From assembly GCF_000717995.1 (NCBI RefSeq), contig NZ_JODM01000018.1, forward strand, positions 114,126 to 178,125: a stretch of 64,000 nt of DNA. Direction: 5' to 3'. The notes beneath the pieces are model-generated. The model ran no database searches. It saw only the letters and a program-made list of their open reading frames with translations, and had not been told where the DNA came from. Below are positions 1-9,732 of the stretch, in pieces. Position 1 is the stretch's first letter, and every line of letters begins with the position of its first letter. The translations under genes and the position numbers were made by a program. Origin of the DNA: Streptomyces violaceorubidus (GTDB lineage Bacteria; Actinomycetota; Actinomycetes; Streptomycetales; Streptomycetaceae).

Positions 1-1408
1 CGTCGCCGTCCTCGAACAGCGCCCGGTACGCCGAGGTGAGCACGGAGACCGGCGGATCGTCCGTGTCCGGGGCGCGGTCGCCGCGCACCAGCAGGCGTGC
101 CTGGTCGAACAGCCCGGCGTGGCCCGCGACGAAGGCCGCGTCGCCGAGCCGGCGGGACCGCTCCCCGGGACTCTCGCTCAGCTCGGCCGCCCGGGTCAGC
201 CAGGTCATCGCGGCCACCGCGCCGCCCCGCCGGGTCGCGGAGTCGGCGGCCGCCTCCAGCGCCTTGGCGACCTCGTCGTCGGGGTCGACCGTCGCGGCGG
301 CCAGGTGCGTGGCCCGGCGCTCGATGTCGTCGTGGTGCACCCGGGCGAGTACGGCGTGCGCGGCCCGGCGCTGGTTCGGCGTCGCCGACTGCACCACCGT
401 GGAGCGGATCAGCGGATGCCGGAAGACGAAGTCGCCGCTTGCCGGATCGACCTCCAGCAGACCGGCGGCCACCGCTTCCTCGGCGTCCCGCATCCGGTAC
501 TGCCGCACACCCGGTGCCGGTGGCGCGCCCCGGGCCGCGCCGACGCCGTCGAGGGCACCGCGCAGCAACTCCTCGCGGACCCGGCCGCCGAGCCGGTCCA
601 GGCGACTGCCGTACACCTGGTGGAGCCGTCGGGGCAGCGGCAGCGAGGCGTCGCGCAGGCCCAGGCAGTCCGCCGTCGCGAGGTCCGCGGGGGCGGAGAG
701 GGGGTGGGCGGCGCCGCCGAGGGCGTGGGCGGGCAGTTCGAGCAGGGCCAGCGGATTGCCCCGGGCGCGGTCCAGCACCAGCTCGCGCACCCCCTGGGCG
801 AGGTCCGGGTGGTGGTGGTCCAGCAAGGCGCGCGCCGCCTCGTCCGGCAGGGCCTGGAGCGGCAGTTCCGGCAGGGCGGCGGTGTCGAAGTCCGAGGGGG
901 TGTCGGAGCGCAGGCCCACCAGGAGCTTCACGGAGCCGCCCGTGAGCCGGCGTCCCGCGAACCCGAGCACCGCGACGCTGGACGCGTCCAGCCACTGGCC
1001 GTCGTCCAGGACGAGCAGCAGCGGACGGGTCGAGGCGGCCAGGGACAGCAGGTCCAGCACGGCGATGCCGAGCGACATGACCGACGGCGGCTTTCCACGG
1101 CCCCGGCCGAAAGCGGCGTCGAACACCGTGCGGTGCACCTCGTCCAGGCTGTCCACGGTCGGCAGCAGAGGGTGGAGGAGCTGGTGCAGCCCGGCGAGCG
1201 GCAGCCCGGACTCGGCCTCCACCCCGGCCGCCCGGATCACCACCTGGCCGGTCCGCGCCGCCAGGTGTGCGGCCTGGTCGAGCAGGGCGCTCTTGCCCAC
1301 GCCCGTCTCGCCCCGCAGGACGAGCGCCTGTCCCTCACCGGCCGCCACGAACCGGGCCAGCTGCTCTCTCTCGGCGTCCCTGCCGATCACCGGCACGAGT
1401 GACTCCAC
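1..1408 (-). CDS. LAL-type LuxR-family ATPase regulator, 3' end beyond window
   Basis: This is the N-terminal part of a large transcriptional regulator; the C-terminus, including the expected LuxR helix-turn-helix, lies off the left edge. The GTG start at 1408 is the first possible start after an in-frame stop and is preceded by a GAGGGGAG ribosome site. A Walker A motif GETGVGKSA (Lys39) and a Walker B-like stretch LLLVLDDGQWLD identify the AAA16-type ATPase domain. They are followed by helical repeats of the LAL (MalT-like) type. About 469 residues are visible; related proteins are about 900 long. It is divergent from the GH3 gene at 1786. It resembles the regulators at 22966 and 44915 in layout. 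The ligand cannot be told from sequence. Confidence 0.85.
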   Translation of the reverse strand, partial: MESLVPVIGRDAEREQLARFVAAGEGQALVLRGETGVGKSALLDQAAHLAARTGQVVIRAAGVEAESGLPLAGLHQLLHPLLPTVDSLDEVHRTVFDAAFGRGRGKPPSVMSLGIAVLDLLSLAASTRPLLLVLDDGQWLDASSVAVLGFAGRRLTGGSVKLLVGLRSDTPSDFDTAALPELPLQALPDEAARALLDHHHPDLAQGVRELVLDRARGNPLALLELPAHALGGAAHPLSAPADLATADCLGLRDASLPLPRRLHQVYGSRLDRLGGRVREELLRGALDGVGAARGAPPAPGVRQYRMRDAEEAVAAGLLEVDPASGDFVFRHPLIRSTVVQSATPNQRRAAHAVLARVHHDDIERRATHLAAATVDPDDEVAKALEAAADSATRRGGAVAAMTWLTRAAELSESPGERSRRLGDAAFVAGHAGLFDQARLLVRGDRAPDTDDPPVSVLTSAYRALFEDGD

Positions 1409-1785
1409 GGTGCCCCACTCCCCTCACCACCGGACCAGACATGTGTGCGCCCTTGGAGCCTATGTGTGCTGAAGCCCGGCCTGTGCACACCTCACGAGCA
1501 GAGTACGGCCACATGTACCGTTTCGTCACCGGATAACCGGAAAGGGACCCTCTCGGATTCGGGCCCCGGCCCGGTGCGGCCCCGCCCGGCCCCATCCCGC
1601 CCCCACCTCCACAGAAGTGACATCACCGCCTACAAGCGACGTATGAACGGCCGCCGAGTGAAGTCGTGATCTTCCGGAGCCCGAAACATGCTTCTGGGCC
1701 GAAGCACGTGTGCCATCGTGCATCTGATGATCCACGACCGTCCTTCTGAGGGACGGCGCTTCCCCTCCCATCCCCTGGAGTGATC
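1409..1785. other. Divergent intergenic region with candidate operator
   Basis: This 377-bp gap lies between the LAL regulator and the GH3 fusion gene and should hold both promoters. It contains several ATGTGTGC/TGTGCAC-like repeats (1441-1500). At 1671-1704 there is an imperfect inverted repeat with arms CTTCCGGAGCCCGAA and TTCTGGGCCGAAG, a plausible repressor site for the sugar-enzyme gene. The ribosome site GGAG at 1777-1780 sits 5 nt before the chosen ATG at 1786. No clear -35/-10 pair was recognised. Confidence 0.35.
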
Positions 1786-4700
1786 ATGCACGGCCCGAGA
1801 CGCCGTCGCGGCGGCGCAACGGCGACCACAGTCGCCATCGCCGTCGCTGTCGGCCTCACCCTGGCGTCCCCGTACGCCGCCGCCTCGCCCGCGGCGGCCA
1901 CCCACGGCACGACGTCCACGGCCACCCCGATATACAAGGACACCAGCTATTCCTTCGAGGAGCGGGCGGCCGACCTGGTCTCCCGGATGACGCTGGAGCA
2001 GAAGGTCCGCCAGCTCATCACCAACGACGCCCCGGCCATCCCCGATCTCGGCGTCCAGGGCTACACGTACTGGAGCGAGGCCCTGCACGGCGTCCAGTCG
2101 CTGGGCAACTCCAAGAACGCCGGGAACGACACCGCGTGGCCGATGAAGGCCACCGGCTTCCCCACCAGCCTCGCCACCTCGATGGCCTGGGACCCGACCC
2201 TCCAGTACCAGGAGGGCTCGGCGATCTCCGACGAGGCCCGCGGCTTCCTCGACAAGTCGCTGTTCGGCGTCAGTCGCAACAACCTCGGCAGCTCCGCGGA
2301 CAACTACGGCGCGCTGACCTACTTCGCCCCGACCGTCAACAACGACCGCGACCCCCTGTGGGGCCGGCACGACGAGTCCTTCGGCGAGGACCCGTACCTC
2401 CAGACGCAACTGGGCGTTCAGTTCGTCAACGGCTTCCAGGGACAAAAGCCCGACGGAACGTCGCTCAACGGCTATCTGAAGGCCGCCGCGACGGCGAAGC
2501 ACTACGCCCTCAACAACGTCGAGGACGCCCGCACCGCCATCAGCTCCGACGTCAACGACGCGCAGCTGCGCGACTACTACACCAAGCAGTTCGCCGGCCT
2601 CATCGGCCAGGCGCACGTCGCGGGCCTGATGACGTCGTACAACGCCATCAACGGCACCCCCGCGGTCGCCAACACCTACACCAACGACACCCTCGCCAAG
2701 CGCACCTACGGCTTCCAGGGCCTGACCACCTCGGACTGCGGCGGCGTCGGCACCACCTACAAGCTGCCCGACGACGGCCACAACTGGGCCCCGGCGCCCT
2801 GGTCCACCAACGGGTCCAAGACCACCCCGCAGTGGATCGACGGCGAGACCGGCGAGACCGTCGACGCCCGCGCCGCCGGCCAGGCCTTCGCCCTGCGTTC
2901 GGGCAACGACCTGAACTGCAGCGGCGAGGAGATGACCACCGCCAACGTGATGGAGGCGGTGCGCGCGGGCCTGCTCAGCGAGGACGTCCTCGACACGGCG
3001 CTGGTGCGGGTGTTCACCGTCCGGATGCGGACCGGCGAGTTCGACCCGGCCGGCAGCGTGTCGTACACCTCCATCGACAAGTCGGTCATCCAGAGCGCCG
3101 CCCACGTGGACCTGGCGACCAAGGCCGCCGACGCCTCCATGGTGCTGCTGAAGAACAGCGACCTCGCCGCGACCGGCAAGCCCCTGCTGCCGCTGAAGGC
3201 GTCCGCCGTGAACAAGGTCGTCGTCCTCGGCGATCTCGGCGACACCGTCAACCTCGGCAGCTACGGCAACGGCCCCGACCGGCAGATCTCGGTGCGCCAG
3301 GGCATCACCGACGCCCTGAAGGCCGCCAACCCCGCCGCGACCGTCACCTACGACGCGGCCGGCACCAGCACCACCAACACGGCCGCCGTCTCCCTCAGCT
3401 CCGCCACCCAGGCCGCCGTCAAGGCCGCCGACGTGGTGGTCGTGGCGGTGGGCACCGACCAGAACACCGCGAGCGAGGGCAAGGACCGCGCGGGCCTCGC
3501 GCTGCCCGGCAACTACAACTCGCTGATCGACCAGGTCGCCGCCCTCGGCAACCCGAACGTGGTGCTGGACATCCAGGCGATCGGTGCGGTGGACATCTCG
3601 GCCCGCCAGTCCAAGGCCGCCTCCATCCTGTTCAGCGCCTACAACGGCCAGAGCCAGGGCACCGCCGTCGCCGACGTGCTGTTCGGCAAGCAGAACCCGC
3701 AGGGGCATCTGACCTTCACCTGGTACAAGGACGACTCCCAGCTCGCCGGGAAGAACAACTACGGCCTGACCCCCGCGCAGAGCGACGGCAAGGGCCAGAC
3801 GTACCAGTACTTCACCGGCACGCCGTCCTACCCCTTCGGCTACGGCCGGAGCTACACGACGTTCTCGTACTCGGCCGCGACCGTCGACAAGAGCAGCATC
3901 ACCGCCGACGGAACGGTCGACGTCTCCTTCGACGTGACCAACACCGGGAGCGTCGCCGGCGCCACCGTCGCCCAGCTGTACGCGGCGAACTCCTTCACCG
4001 TCTCCGGCGTGACCATGCCCAAGCAGCGCCTCGTCGGCTTCAAGAACACCGGCGTCCTGGCGCCCGGTGAGAAGCTGCACGTCACGCTGCCGGTCAAGGC
4101 GTCCGACCTCAGTGTGTGGAACCCCTCGACCTCCCGGCAGACGGTCTTCCCCGGCGCCTGGGCGCTGAAGGTGGCCTCGGACTCCGCCACCGTGCAGAGC
4201 ACCGCCACCGTCAACATCACCGGCACCCTGACCCCGAAGGTCTCCACGGTCACCGTGCAGCCCGGCAAGCTGGTCTACCACGCCGGTGAGACGCTGGACC
4301 TGACCAGGAAGAACCCCTGGCTCAAGGACGACACCGACCCGGCCAAGGAGCAGCGGGACACCTCCATCACGGCCGACCACATCGTCGAGGCGGTCAACAA
4401 CGACCAGTCCTTCGTGGACCTGTCGAAGACGTCCGTGACGTACTCCAGCAGCAACCCGTCCGTGGCCACCGTCAACTCCGCCGGCCTCGTCACCGCGGGC
4501 GCGGACGGCGTGGCGACCATCAAGGCCACCGTGGGCGGCGTCACCGGTTCCATGGTGATGGTGGTCAAGGACTCCCTCGCCCTGCACACCCCGCAGCTCG
4601 TCACCGCGGGCCAGGCGGCGACCGTGACCACCACCGTGACCAACGGCACCGGTTCCGCGCTGTCCAACGTGAACGTCACGCTGCCGGCCCCGTCCGGCTG

Positions 4701-7700
4701 GACCGTCAAGGCCACCACCGCGACCAGCTTCGGGTCCGTCGCGGCCGGCGCCTCGGCCACCACCACCTGGCTGGTCACCCCGCCCTCGGGGGTGAGCGCC
4801 GGCACCTACCCGCTGACCGCCACCGCCACCCACAGCGGCGGCTCCTACACGGCCGACGCCACCCTCCTGGTGCCGTTCACGTCGGTGAAGGCGGCCTACA
4901 CCAACGTCGGCATCACCGACGACGCCGACCCCGCGCCCGGCAAGTACGACGGCGGCGGCTTCAGCTTCTCCAAGCAGGCACTCGCCGCCCAGGGGGTGTC
5001 CGCCGGGAGCCTCAGCACCGGCGGCCTGACCTACCAGTGGCCCGACGCCACGGGCGCCGCCAACGCCATCGACACCAAGGGACAGGCGGTCCTGTTCTCC
5101 GGGACCGGCGGCTGGCTGGGCTTCGTCGGAAGCGGCACCAGCGGCCCCCATCAGGGCATCGGCACCATCGTCTACACCGACGGATCCACCCAGAGCTACG
5201 GCCTGGGCTTCTCCGACTGGTGGGACAACGACAACGTTTCCCAGGGCAGCAGCCGGCTGGGCACCTACGACTACATCAACAGCCACGACGGCAAGGTGAA
5301 CCAGAAGGTCAGCCTCTTCACCACCAAGGTGCCGCTCGCCGCGGGCAAGACGGTCCAGGCCGTCGTCCTGCCCACCTCGGGCCCGGCCGGCACCCCGCAG
5401 GGCCACGTCTTCGCCATGGCGATCGGCGGCGCCTCGCAGACCCCGGCCCCGCAACCGCAGGGCCCGACCGGCCGCATCACCGGCCAGGGCGACAAGTGCG
5501 TCGGCCTCGCGGCCGGGCCGGCGGCAGGCGTCCAGGCGGTCCTGGACACCTGCGGCGACGACGCCTCCCAGCAGTGGACCCTCGGCACCGACAAGACCCT
5601 GTGGAACCAGGGCAAGTGCCTGTCCACCGCCCAGGGCGCCACCACCAACGGCACCGACGTGGTCCTCGACCACTGCGACGGCTCCAAGGTCCAGCAGTGG
5701 ACGGTGGACTCCGCCAACGGCTACCTGGTCAACGCCGCCTCCGGGCTGTGCCTGGAGAACTCCAACGGCTCCACCGCCGACGGCAACCCGCTGATCATCT
5801 GGACCTGCAACAACGGCGACGTCGGCCAGAAGTGGAAAGTACCCACCGACACGCCGTCCGGTCCTTCGGGGCGGGTCGCGGGTTACAACGGCAAGTGTGC
5901 CGAGGTGGCGGGCGGTGCGACCGCCGACGGTACGGCGATCCAGCTGAACGCGTGCGGTACAGGTACGCAGCAGGTGTGGACGGCGGCTTCGGACGGTACG
6001 TTCCGGGCGCTGGGCAAGTGCATGACGGTGGCGGGCGGTGCGACCGCGGACGGTACGGCGGTGCAGCTGGCCTCGTGCTCGGGTGCCACGTCGCAGAAGT
6101 GGACGTCGGACGCCAAGGGCCAGCTGGTCGGTACGGGTTCGGGCAAGTGCCTGGACGCGACCGGTCCGAGTTCGGCGAACGGCACCAAGCTCCAGATCTG
6201 GGCGTGTGCCGCGTCGGACAACCAGCTGTGGAGTGTGCCGACGTCGCGTCCGACGGGTGTGATCAGTGGCTACGGCGGCAAGTGCGCCGAGGTGGCTGGT
6301 AGTGCGACGGCGAACGGTACGGCGGTCCAGTTGAACACGTGCGGTTCGGGCAGTGGCCAGTCCTGGGCGGTGGCGGCCGACGGGACGCTGCGGGCGCTGG
6401 GCAAGTGCATGACGGTGGCGGGCGGTGCGACGGCTGACGGTACGGCGGTGCAGCTCGCCTCGTGCACGACCCTGACCTCCGTGGCCACGGCCACGGCGGC
6501 CCCCGCCGCGTCGGCCGCGACCTCCGCCGACACCCCGATCGTGGTCGACGGCGGCAGCGTCCTGCCCGGCCGCGTCGCGGGCAGGACCGGCGCGGTCGGC
6601 GTCACCTTCGGGTTCTCCGACATCACCCTGGCCGGCGGCCCCTACGACCAGCCGGTCAACAAGAACTACAACCGGCCGATGTACCAGCCGAAGGCCGACG
6701 ACCCGGCGTCCTTCTGGGACAACTACGTCGAGGAACTGGTCACCGCCGGCGTCGACTTCGTCGCCGTCGACCTGCGCGGCTTCGACCCGGCCAAGGCGGT
6801 GCCGGACGGCGCCGGCGACCCCCGCGCGCTCACCCCGCTGATCGACGCCATCAACCGCCGGGGCGTCGCCGGCCAGCTCAAGATCGCCGCGCTGGACGAC
6901 ACCCCGGCCACCCTGACCGACAAGAAGAACCGCGCGGTCCACAACACCGGCGGCTACGAGCCCCCCTTCGACTTCGGCGACGCCGACGGCACCGGGGAGG
7001 GCGGCTACAAGTACTTCTGGGACCAGAACCAGCGCGAGTTCTTCCAGCGCATCCCCTCCGACATGCTCTACAAGGTCGACGGCCGCCCGCTGATCTACGA
7101 GTGGTCCGCCAACGCGCCCGCCTTCACCAACCAGGGCAACGGCAACCTCTCCAAGCTGCTCCAGTACGCCCGCTCGCACGCGAAGGCGGAGTTCGGCTTC
7201 GACCCGTACTACGTGGTCGACAGCAGCTGGCCCGACCGGGACCCGTCCGTCGTCTCGCAGATCGACGGCGTCAACAACTGGTTCCAGCTGCCGACCGGCT
7301 GGTCCAACGCCACGTACCAGCCGATCATCGACAACGGGCAGCTCACCTTCGGCGACGGCTGGGCCTACCGGACCTCCGACGGCGCGGGCGACTACAAGAA
7401 CACGTACCAGACCACCTCGCAGTCGGGTGTCTCGGTCACGTACTCGTTCATCGGCACCGGCGTGCAGTACCTCGCGCGCACCGCCAGCGGCCAGGGCAGC
7501 GTCGACGTGTCCGTTGACGGCGGCACTCCCGTCACGGTGCGGCTCGACACCAGCAGCACCCTCAAGACCCAGCAGAACGTCTTCGAGAAGTCCGGCCTGA
7601 CCGACGGCACCCACTCCATCAAGGTGACCAGCAGGACCGCCACCGAGGTCAGCGTCGACGGCTTCAAGGTCCTCACCAACCGCGCGGCCTCGCTGAACGG

Positions 7701-9732
7701 CCGTACCTTCGGCGTCGCGACGCCGAGCTTCCGGGTCGTCAACGACGACGTCGACATGGTGATGGACGCCGACCACGGCAACCACCTCAACCGCACCCTG
7801 GACGCCACGGTCAACGGCGGCGCGGACATCACGCTCCTGGAGGGCTTCACCGACTGGGAGGAGAACGCGATGGTCGCGCGTACGGCCGAGGGCACGTACG
7901 CGGAACGGCTGACCGACTACCCCAACCAGATGCTCGACATCACCCGGCGGTACTCCTCCGACCCCTTCCCCGAGACCCTCAAGGTCGAGGCGGAGACGGC
8001 GGACGCGCACTCCGGCGCCACCCCCGGCAACAACGGCGTCTACCGCGCCGGTGACCTCGACGTCGAGCCCACCGGCGACACCGGCGGCGGCTGGGACGTC
8101 GGCGACATCGCCGCGGGGCAGTCCCTGACCTGGAAGAGCCAGCCGATGCAGGGCACGGTGAAGCTCTCCGCACGGCTCGCCACGCCCAACGACGGCGCCC
8201 AGGTCCGCTTCGTCGTGGACGGCGTCGCCGGTCCGACGGTGGCCGTGCCGAACACCGGCGACTGGCAGAAGTACACGACGGTCGACGCGGGCACCTTCCA
8301 GTTCCGGGCGGGTACCCACCACGAGGTCCGGCTGGAGTTCCCGACCGGCTCGCTCAACGCCAACCACTGGACGGCGACCACCCTCAGCCCGCCGGCCACG
8401 CCCGCTCCGGCCGGACCCACCGGCCAGATCACCGGGCAGGGCGGCAAGTGCGTCGACCTCGCCGGGGGCAGCGCGGCGAACGGTACCCAGGTGGTGCTGA
8501 ACACCTGCTCCTCCGCGTCGACCCAGCAGTGGACGGCCGCCTCCGACCGGTCGGTGCGCGTCCTCGGCAAGTGCCTGACCACCGAGAACGCGGCCACGGC
8601 CAACGGTACGAAGGTGCAGATCGCCGCCTGCGACGGCTCCAAGGCCCAGCAGTGGACGGTGGACTCCGCCAACGCCTACCTGGTCCACGCCGCCTCCGGG
8701 CTCTGCCTGGAGAACTCCGACGGCTCCACCGCCGACGGCAACCGGCTGATCGTCTGGACCTGCAACGCCGGTGACGCCGGTCAGAAGTGGAAGGTCCCGG
8801 CCGACACGACGACGCCGACCACGCCGTCCGGTCCTTCCGGCCGGATCGCCGGGTACAACGGCAAGTGCGTCGAGGCGGTCGACAGCGGTGCCGTGCAGCT
8901 GAACACGTGTGGTTCGAGCTCGCAGCAGGTGTGGACGGCGGCGTCGGACGGGACGGTGCGCGCGCTGGGCAAGTGCATGACGGCGGCCGCGACGGCGGAC
9001 GGCACGGCGGTGACGACGGCCACCTGCTCGGGTGCGGCGTCGCAGAAGTGGGCGTCGGACGCCAAGGGCCAGCTGGTCGGTACGGGTTCGGGCAAGTGCC
9101 TGGACGCGACCGGTCCCAGCTCCGCCAACGGCACGAAGCTCCAGATCTGGGCGTGTGCGGCGTCGGACAACCAGCTGTGGAGTGTGCCGACGTCGCGCCC
9201 GACGGGTGTGATCAGTGGCTACGGTGGCAAGTGCGCCGAGGTGGCTGGTAGTGCGACGGCGAACGGTACGGCGGTCCAGTTGAACACGTGCGGTTCGGGC
9301 AGTGGCCAGTCCTGGACGGTGGCGGCCGACGGGACGCTGCGGGCGCTGGGCAAGTGCATGACGGTGGCGGGCGGTGCGACGGCTGACGGTACGGCGGTGC
9401 AGCTCGCCTCGTGCAACAGGGGTCGGGCCCGGCGGGAGCATGCTCCCGCCGGGCCCTTGACTGTGCTCCCACGCCGTGCAGGAACGTGTCGACCACGACG
9501 TCCGCGGCCTGCCCGGGGGAGAGGTGACCGTGCCGGTGCGCCGCCAGGCCCACCATCTCGGGCAGCAGCGGCCCCGCCCACCCCTTCGGCAGGTCCCGGC
9601 GCAGCAGCCCCTCCTCCGCGGCCCGCCGCAGGAACGCGTCCACCTCGGCGACGCAGGCGTCCCGGCGCCGGCGAATCGCCGCGTCGGCGAGCATCAGGGC
9701 GAGGTCGACCGGCCAGGTCCGGTTCACGGTGA
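1786..9732 (+). CDS. Giant secreted GH3 / ricin-lectin / DUF5010-like / ricin-lectin protein, probably a chimera of two genes
   Basis: The frame encodes 2648 residues with a Sec-type signal peptide at the N-terminus. ATG 1786 is chosen because GGAG lies 5 nt upstream; a GTG at 1780 overlaps that site. Order: GH3 N- and C-domains (about 55-690, nucleophile Asp317 in TSDCGGV, closest to beta-xylosidase-type GH3), Fn3-like domain (697-805), Big2-like (862-928), NEW3-like (935-1022), a beta-sandwich (1035-1215), then ricin-B modules (1225-1352, 1358-1485, and a third broken at 1560). An Ala-rich stretch ending AAPAASA looks like a second signal peptide. It is followed by a DUF5010-like TIM-barrel region (1578-2055), a carbohydrate-binding module, and ricin modules again broken at 2543. 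The last 105 residues read an antisense TetR region and are not lectin. Both lectin breaks fall at the same base. GH3 is certain; the DUF5010 label is moderate; the single-gene structure is doubtful. Confidence 0.7.
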   Translation: MHGPRRRRGGATATTVAIAVAVGLTLASPYAAASPAAATHGTTSTATPIYKDTSYSFEERAADLVSRMTLEQKVRQLITNDAPAIPDLGVQGYTYWSEALHGVQSLGNSKNAGNDTAWPMKATGFPTSLATSMAWDPTLQYQEGSAISDEARGFLDKSLFGVSRNNLGSSADNYGALTYFAPTVNNDRDPLWGRHDESFGEDPYLQTQLGVQFVNGFQGQKPDGTSLNGYLKAAATAKHYALNNVEDARTAISSDVNDAQLRDYYTKQFAGLIGQAHVAGLMTSYNAINGTPAVANTYTNDTLAKRTYGFQGLTTSDCGGVGTTYKLPDDGHNWAPAPWSTNGSKTTPQWIDGETGETVDARAAGQAFALRSGNDLNCSGEEMTTANVMEAVRAGLLSEDVLDTALVRVFTVRMRTGEFDPAGSVSYTSIDKSVIQSAAHVDLATKAADASMVLLKNSDLAATGKPLLPLKASAVNKVVVLGDLGDTVNLGSYGNGPDRQISVRQGITDALKAANPAATVTYDAAGTSTTNTAAVSLSSATQAAVKAADVVVVAVGTDQNTASEGKDRAGLALPGNYNSLIDQVAALGNPNVVLDIQAIGAVDISARQSKAASILFSAYNGQSQGTAVADVLFGKQNPQGHLTFTWYKDDSQLAGKNNYGLTPAQSDGKGQTYQYFTGTPSYPFGYGRSYTTFSYSAATVDKSSITADGTVDVSFDVTNTGSVAGATVAQLYAANSFTVSGVTMPKQRLVGFKNTGVLAPGEKLHVTLPVKASDLSVWNPSTSRQTVFPGAWALKVASDSATVQSTATVNITGTLTPKVSTVTVQPGKLVYHAGETLDLTRKNPWLKDDTDPAKEQRDTSITADHIVEAVNNDQSFVDLSKTSVTYSSSNPSVATVNSAGLVTAGADGVATIKATVGGVTGSMVMVVKDSLALHTPQLVTAGQAATVTTTVTNGTGSALSNVNVTLPAPSGWTVKATTATSFGSVAAGASATTTWLVTPPSGVSAGTYPLTATATHSGGSYTADATLLVPFTSVKAAYTNVGITDDADPAPGKYDGGGFSFSKQALAAQGVSAGSLSTGGLTYQWPDATGAANAIDTKGQAVLFSGTGGWLGFVGSGTSGPHQGIGTIVYTDGSTQSYGLGFSDWWDNDNVSQGSSRLGTYDYINSHDGKVNQKVSLFTTKVPLAAGKTVQAVVLPTSGPAGTPQGHVFAMAIGGASQTPAPQPQGPTGRITGQGDKCVGLAAGPAAGVQAVLDTCGDDASQQWTLGTDKTLWNQGKCLSTAQGATTNGTDVVLDHCDGSKVQQWTVDSANGYLVNAASGLCLENSNGSTADGNPLIIWTCNNGDVGQKWKVPTDTPSGPSGRVAGYNGKCAEVAGGATADGTAIQLNACGTGTQQVWTAASDGTFRALGKCMTVAGGATADGTAVQLASCSGATSQKWTSDAKGQLVGTGSGKCLDATGPSSANGTKLQIWACAASDNQLWSVPTSRPTGVISGYGGKCAEVAGSATANGTAVQLNTCGSGSGQSWAVAADGTLRALGKCMTVAGGATADGTAVQLASCTTLTSVATATAAPAASAATSADTPIVVDGGSVLPGRVAGRTGAVGVTFGFSDITLAGGPYDQPVNKNYNRPMYQPKADDPASFWDNYVEELVTAGVDFVAVDLRGFDPAKAVPDGAGDPRALTPLIDAINRRGVAGQLKIAALDDTPATLTDKKNRAVHNTGGYEPPFDFGDADGTGEGGYKYFWDQNQREFFQRIPSDMLYKVDGRPLIYEWSANAPAFTNQGNGNLSKLLQYARSHAKAEFGFDPYYVVDSSWPDRDPSVVSQIDGVNNWFQLPTGWSNATYQPIIDNGQLTFGDGWAYRTSDGAGDYKNTYQTTSQSGVSVTYSFIGTGVQYLARTASGQGSVDVSVDGGTPVTVRLDTSSTLKTQQNVFEKSGLTDGTHSIKVTSRTATEVSVDGFKVLTNRAASLNGRTFGVATPSFRVVNDDVDMVMDADHGNHLNRTLDATVNGGADITLLEGFTDWEENAMVARTAEGTYAERLTDYPNQMLDITRRYSSDPFPETLKVEAETADAHSGATPGNNGVYRAGDLDVEPTGDTGGGWDVGDIAAGQSLTWKSQPMQGTVKLSARLATPNDGAQVRFVVDGVAGPTVAVPNTGDWQKYTTVDAGTFQFRAGTHHEVRLEFPTGSLNANHWTATTLSPPATPAPAGPTGQITGQGGKCVDLAGGSAANGTQVVLNTCSSASTQQWTAASDRSVRVLGKCLTTENAATANGTKVQIAACDGSKAQQWTVDSANAYLVHAASGLCLENSDGSTADGNRLIVWTCNAGDAGQKWKVPADTTTPTTPSGPSGRIAGYNGKCVEAVDSGAVQLNTCGSSSQQVWTAASDGTVRALGKCMTAAATADGTAVTTATCSGAASQKWASDAKGQLVGTGSGKCLDATGPSSANGTKLQIWACAASDNQLWSVPTSRPTGVISGYGGKCAEVAGSATANGTAVQLNTCGSGSGQSWTVAADGTLRALGKCMTVAGGATADGTAVQLASCNRGRARREHAPAGPLTVLPRRAGTCRPRRPRPARGRGDRAGAPPGPPSRAAAAPPTPSAGPGAAAPPPRPAAGTRPPRRRRRPGAGESPRRRASGRGRPARSGSR
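5467..6466 (+). repeat. Ricin-lectin coding repeat, copy 1
   Basis: About 1 kb encoding two and a half ricin-B modules, homologous to 8419-9415 at an offset of about 2.95 kb. Identity rises towards the 3' end: across roughly the last 370 bp the two copies differ at only a few positions. They then diverge completely after the shared bases CTCGTGCA (ending at 6466 here), where the lectin module is only about half finished. Confidence 0.85.
8419..9415 (+). repeat. Ricin-lectin coding repeat, copy 2
   Basis: Second copy of the lectin repeat at 5467-6466. Its 3' part is almost identical to copy 1 and stops matching at the homologous base (9415, exactly 2949 bp after 6466). Beyond it comes a terminator-like hairpin and the convergent TetR gene rather than the missing half of the lectin module and a stop codon. 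Confidence 0.85.

Noticed and set aside
1526..1546. GTCACCGGATAACCGG near the left LAL gene as a fifth copy of the 21-bp operator.
   Set aside because: Only about 10 of 16 fixed positions match and the right half is wrong.
5467..9415. Regular repeats that could be taken for a CRISPR or minisatellite array.
   Set aside because: They are in-frame ricin-B coding modules of about 125 codons with no constant repeat/spacer pattern.
1630..9441. A 2603-codon open frame on the minus strand opposite the GH3/lectin gene.
   Set aside because: It mirrors the GC-biased codon pattern of the real gene, is full of Arg/Gly/Val low-complexity sequence, and has no domain, start signal or ribosome site.
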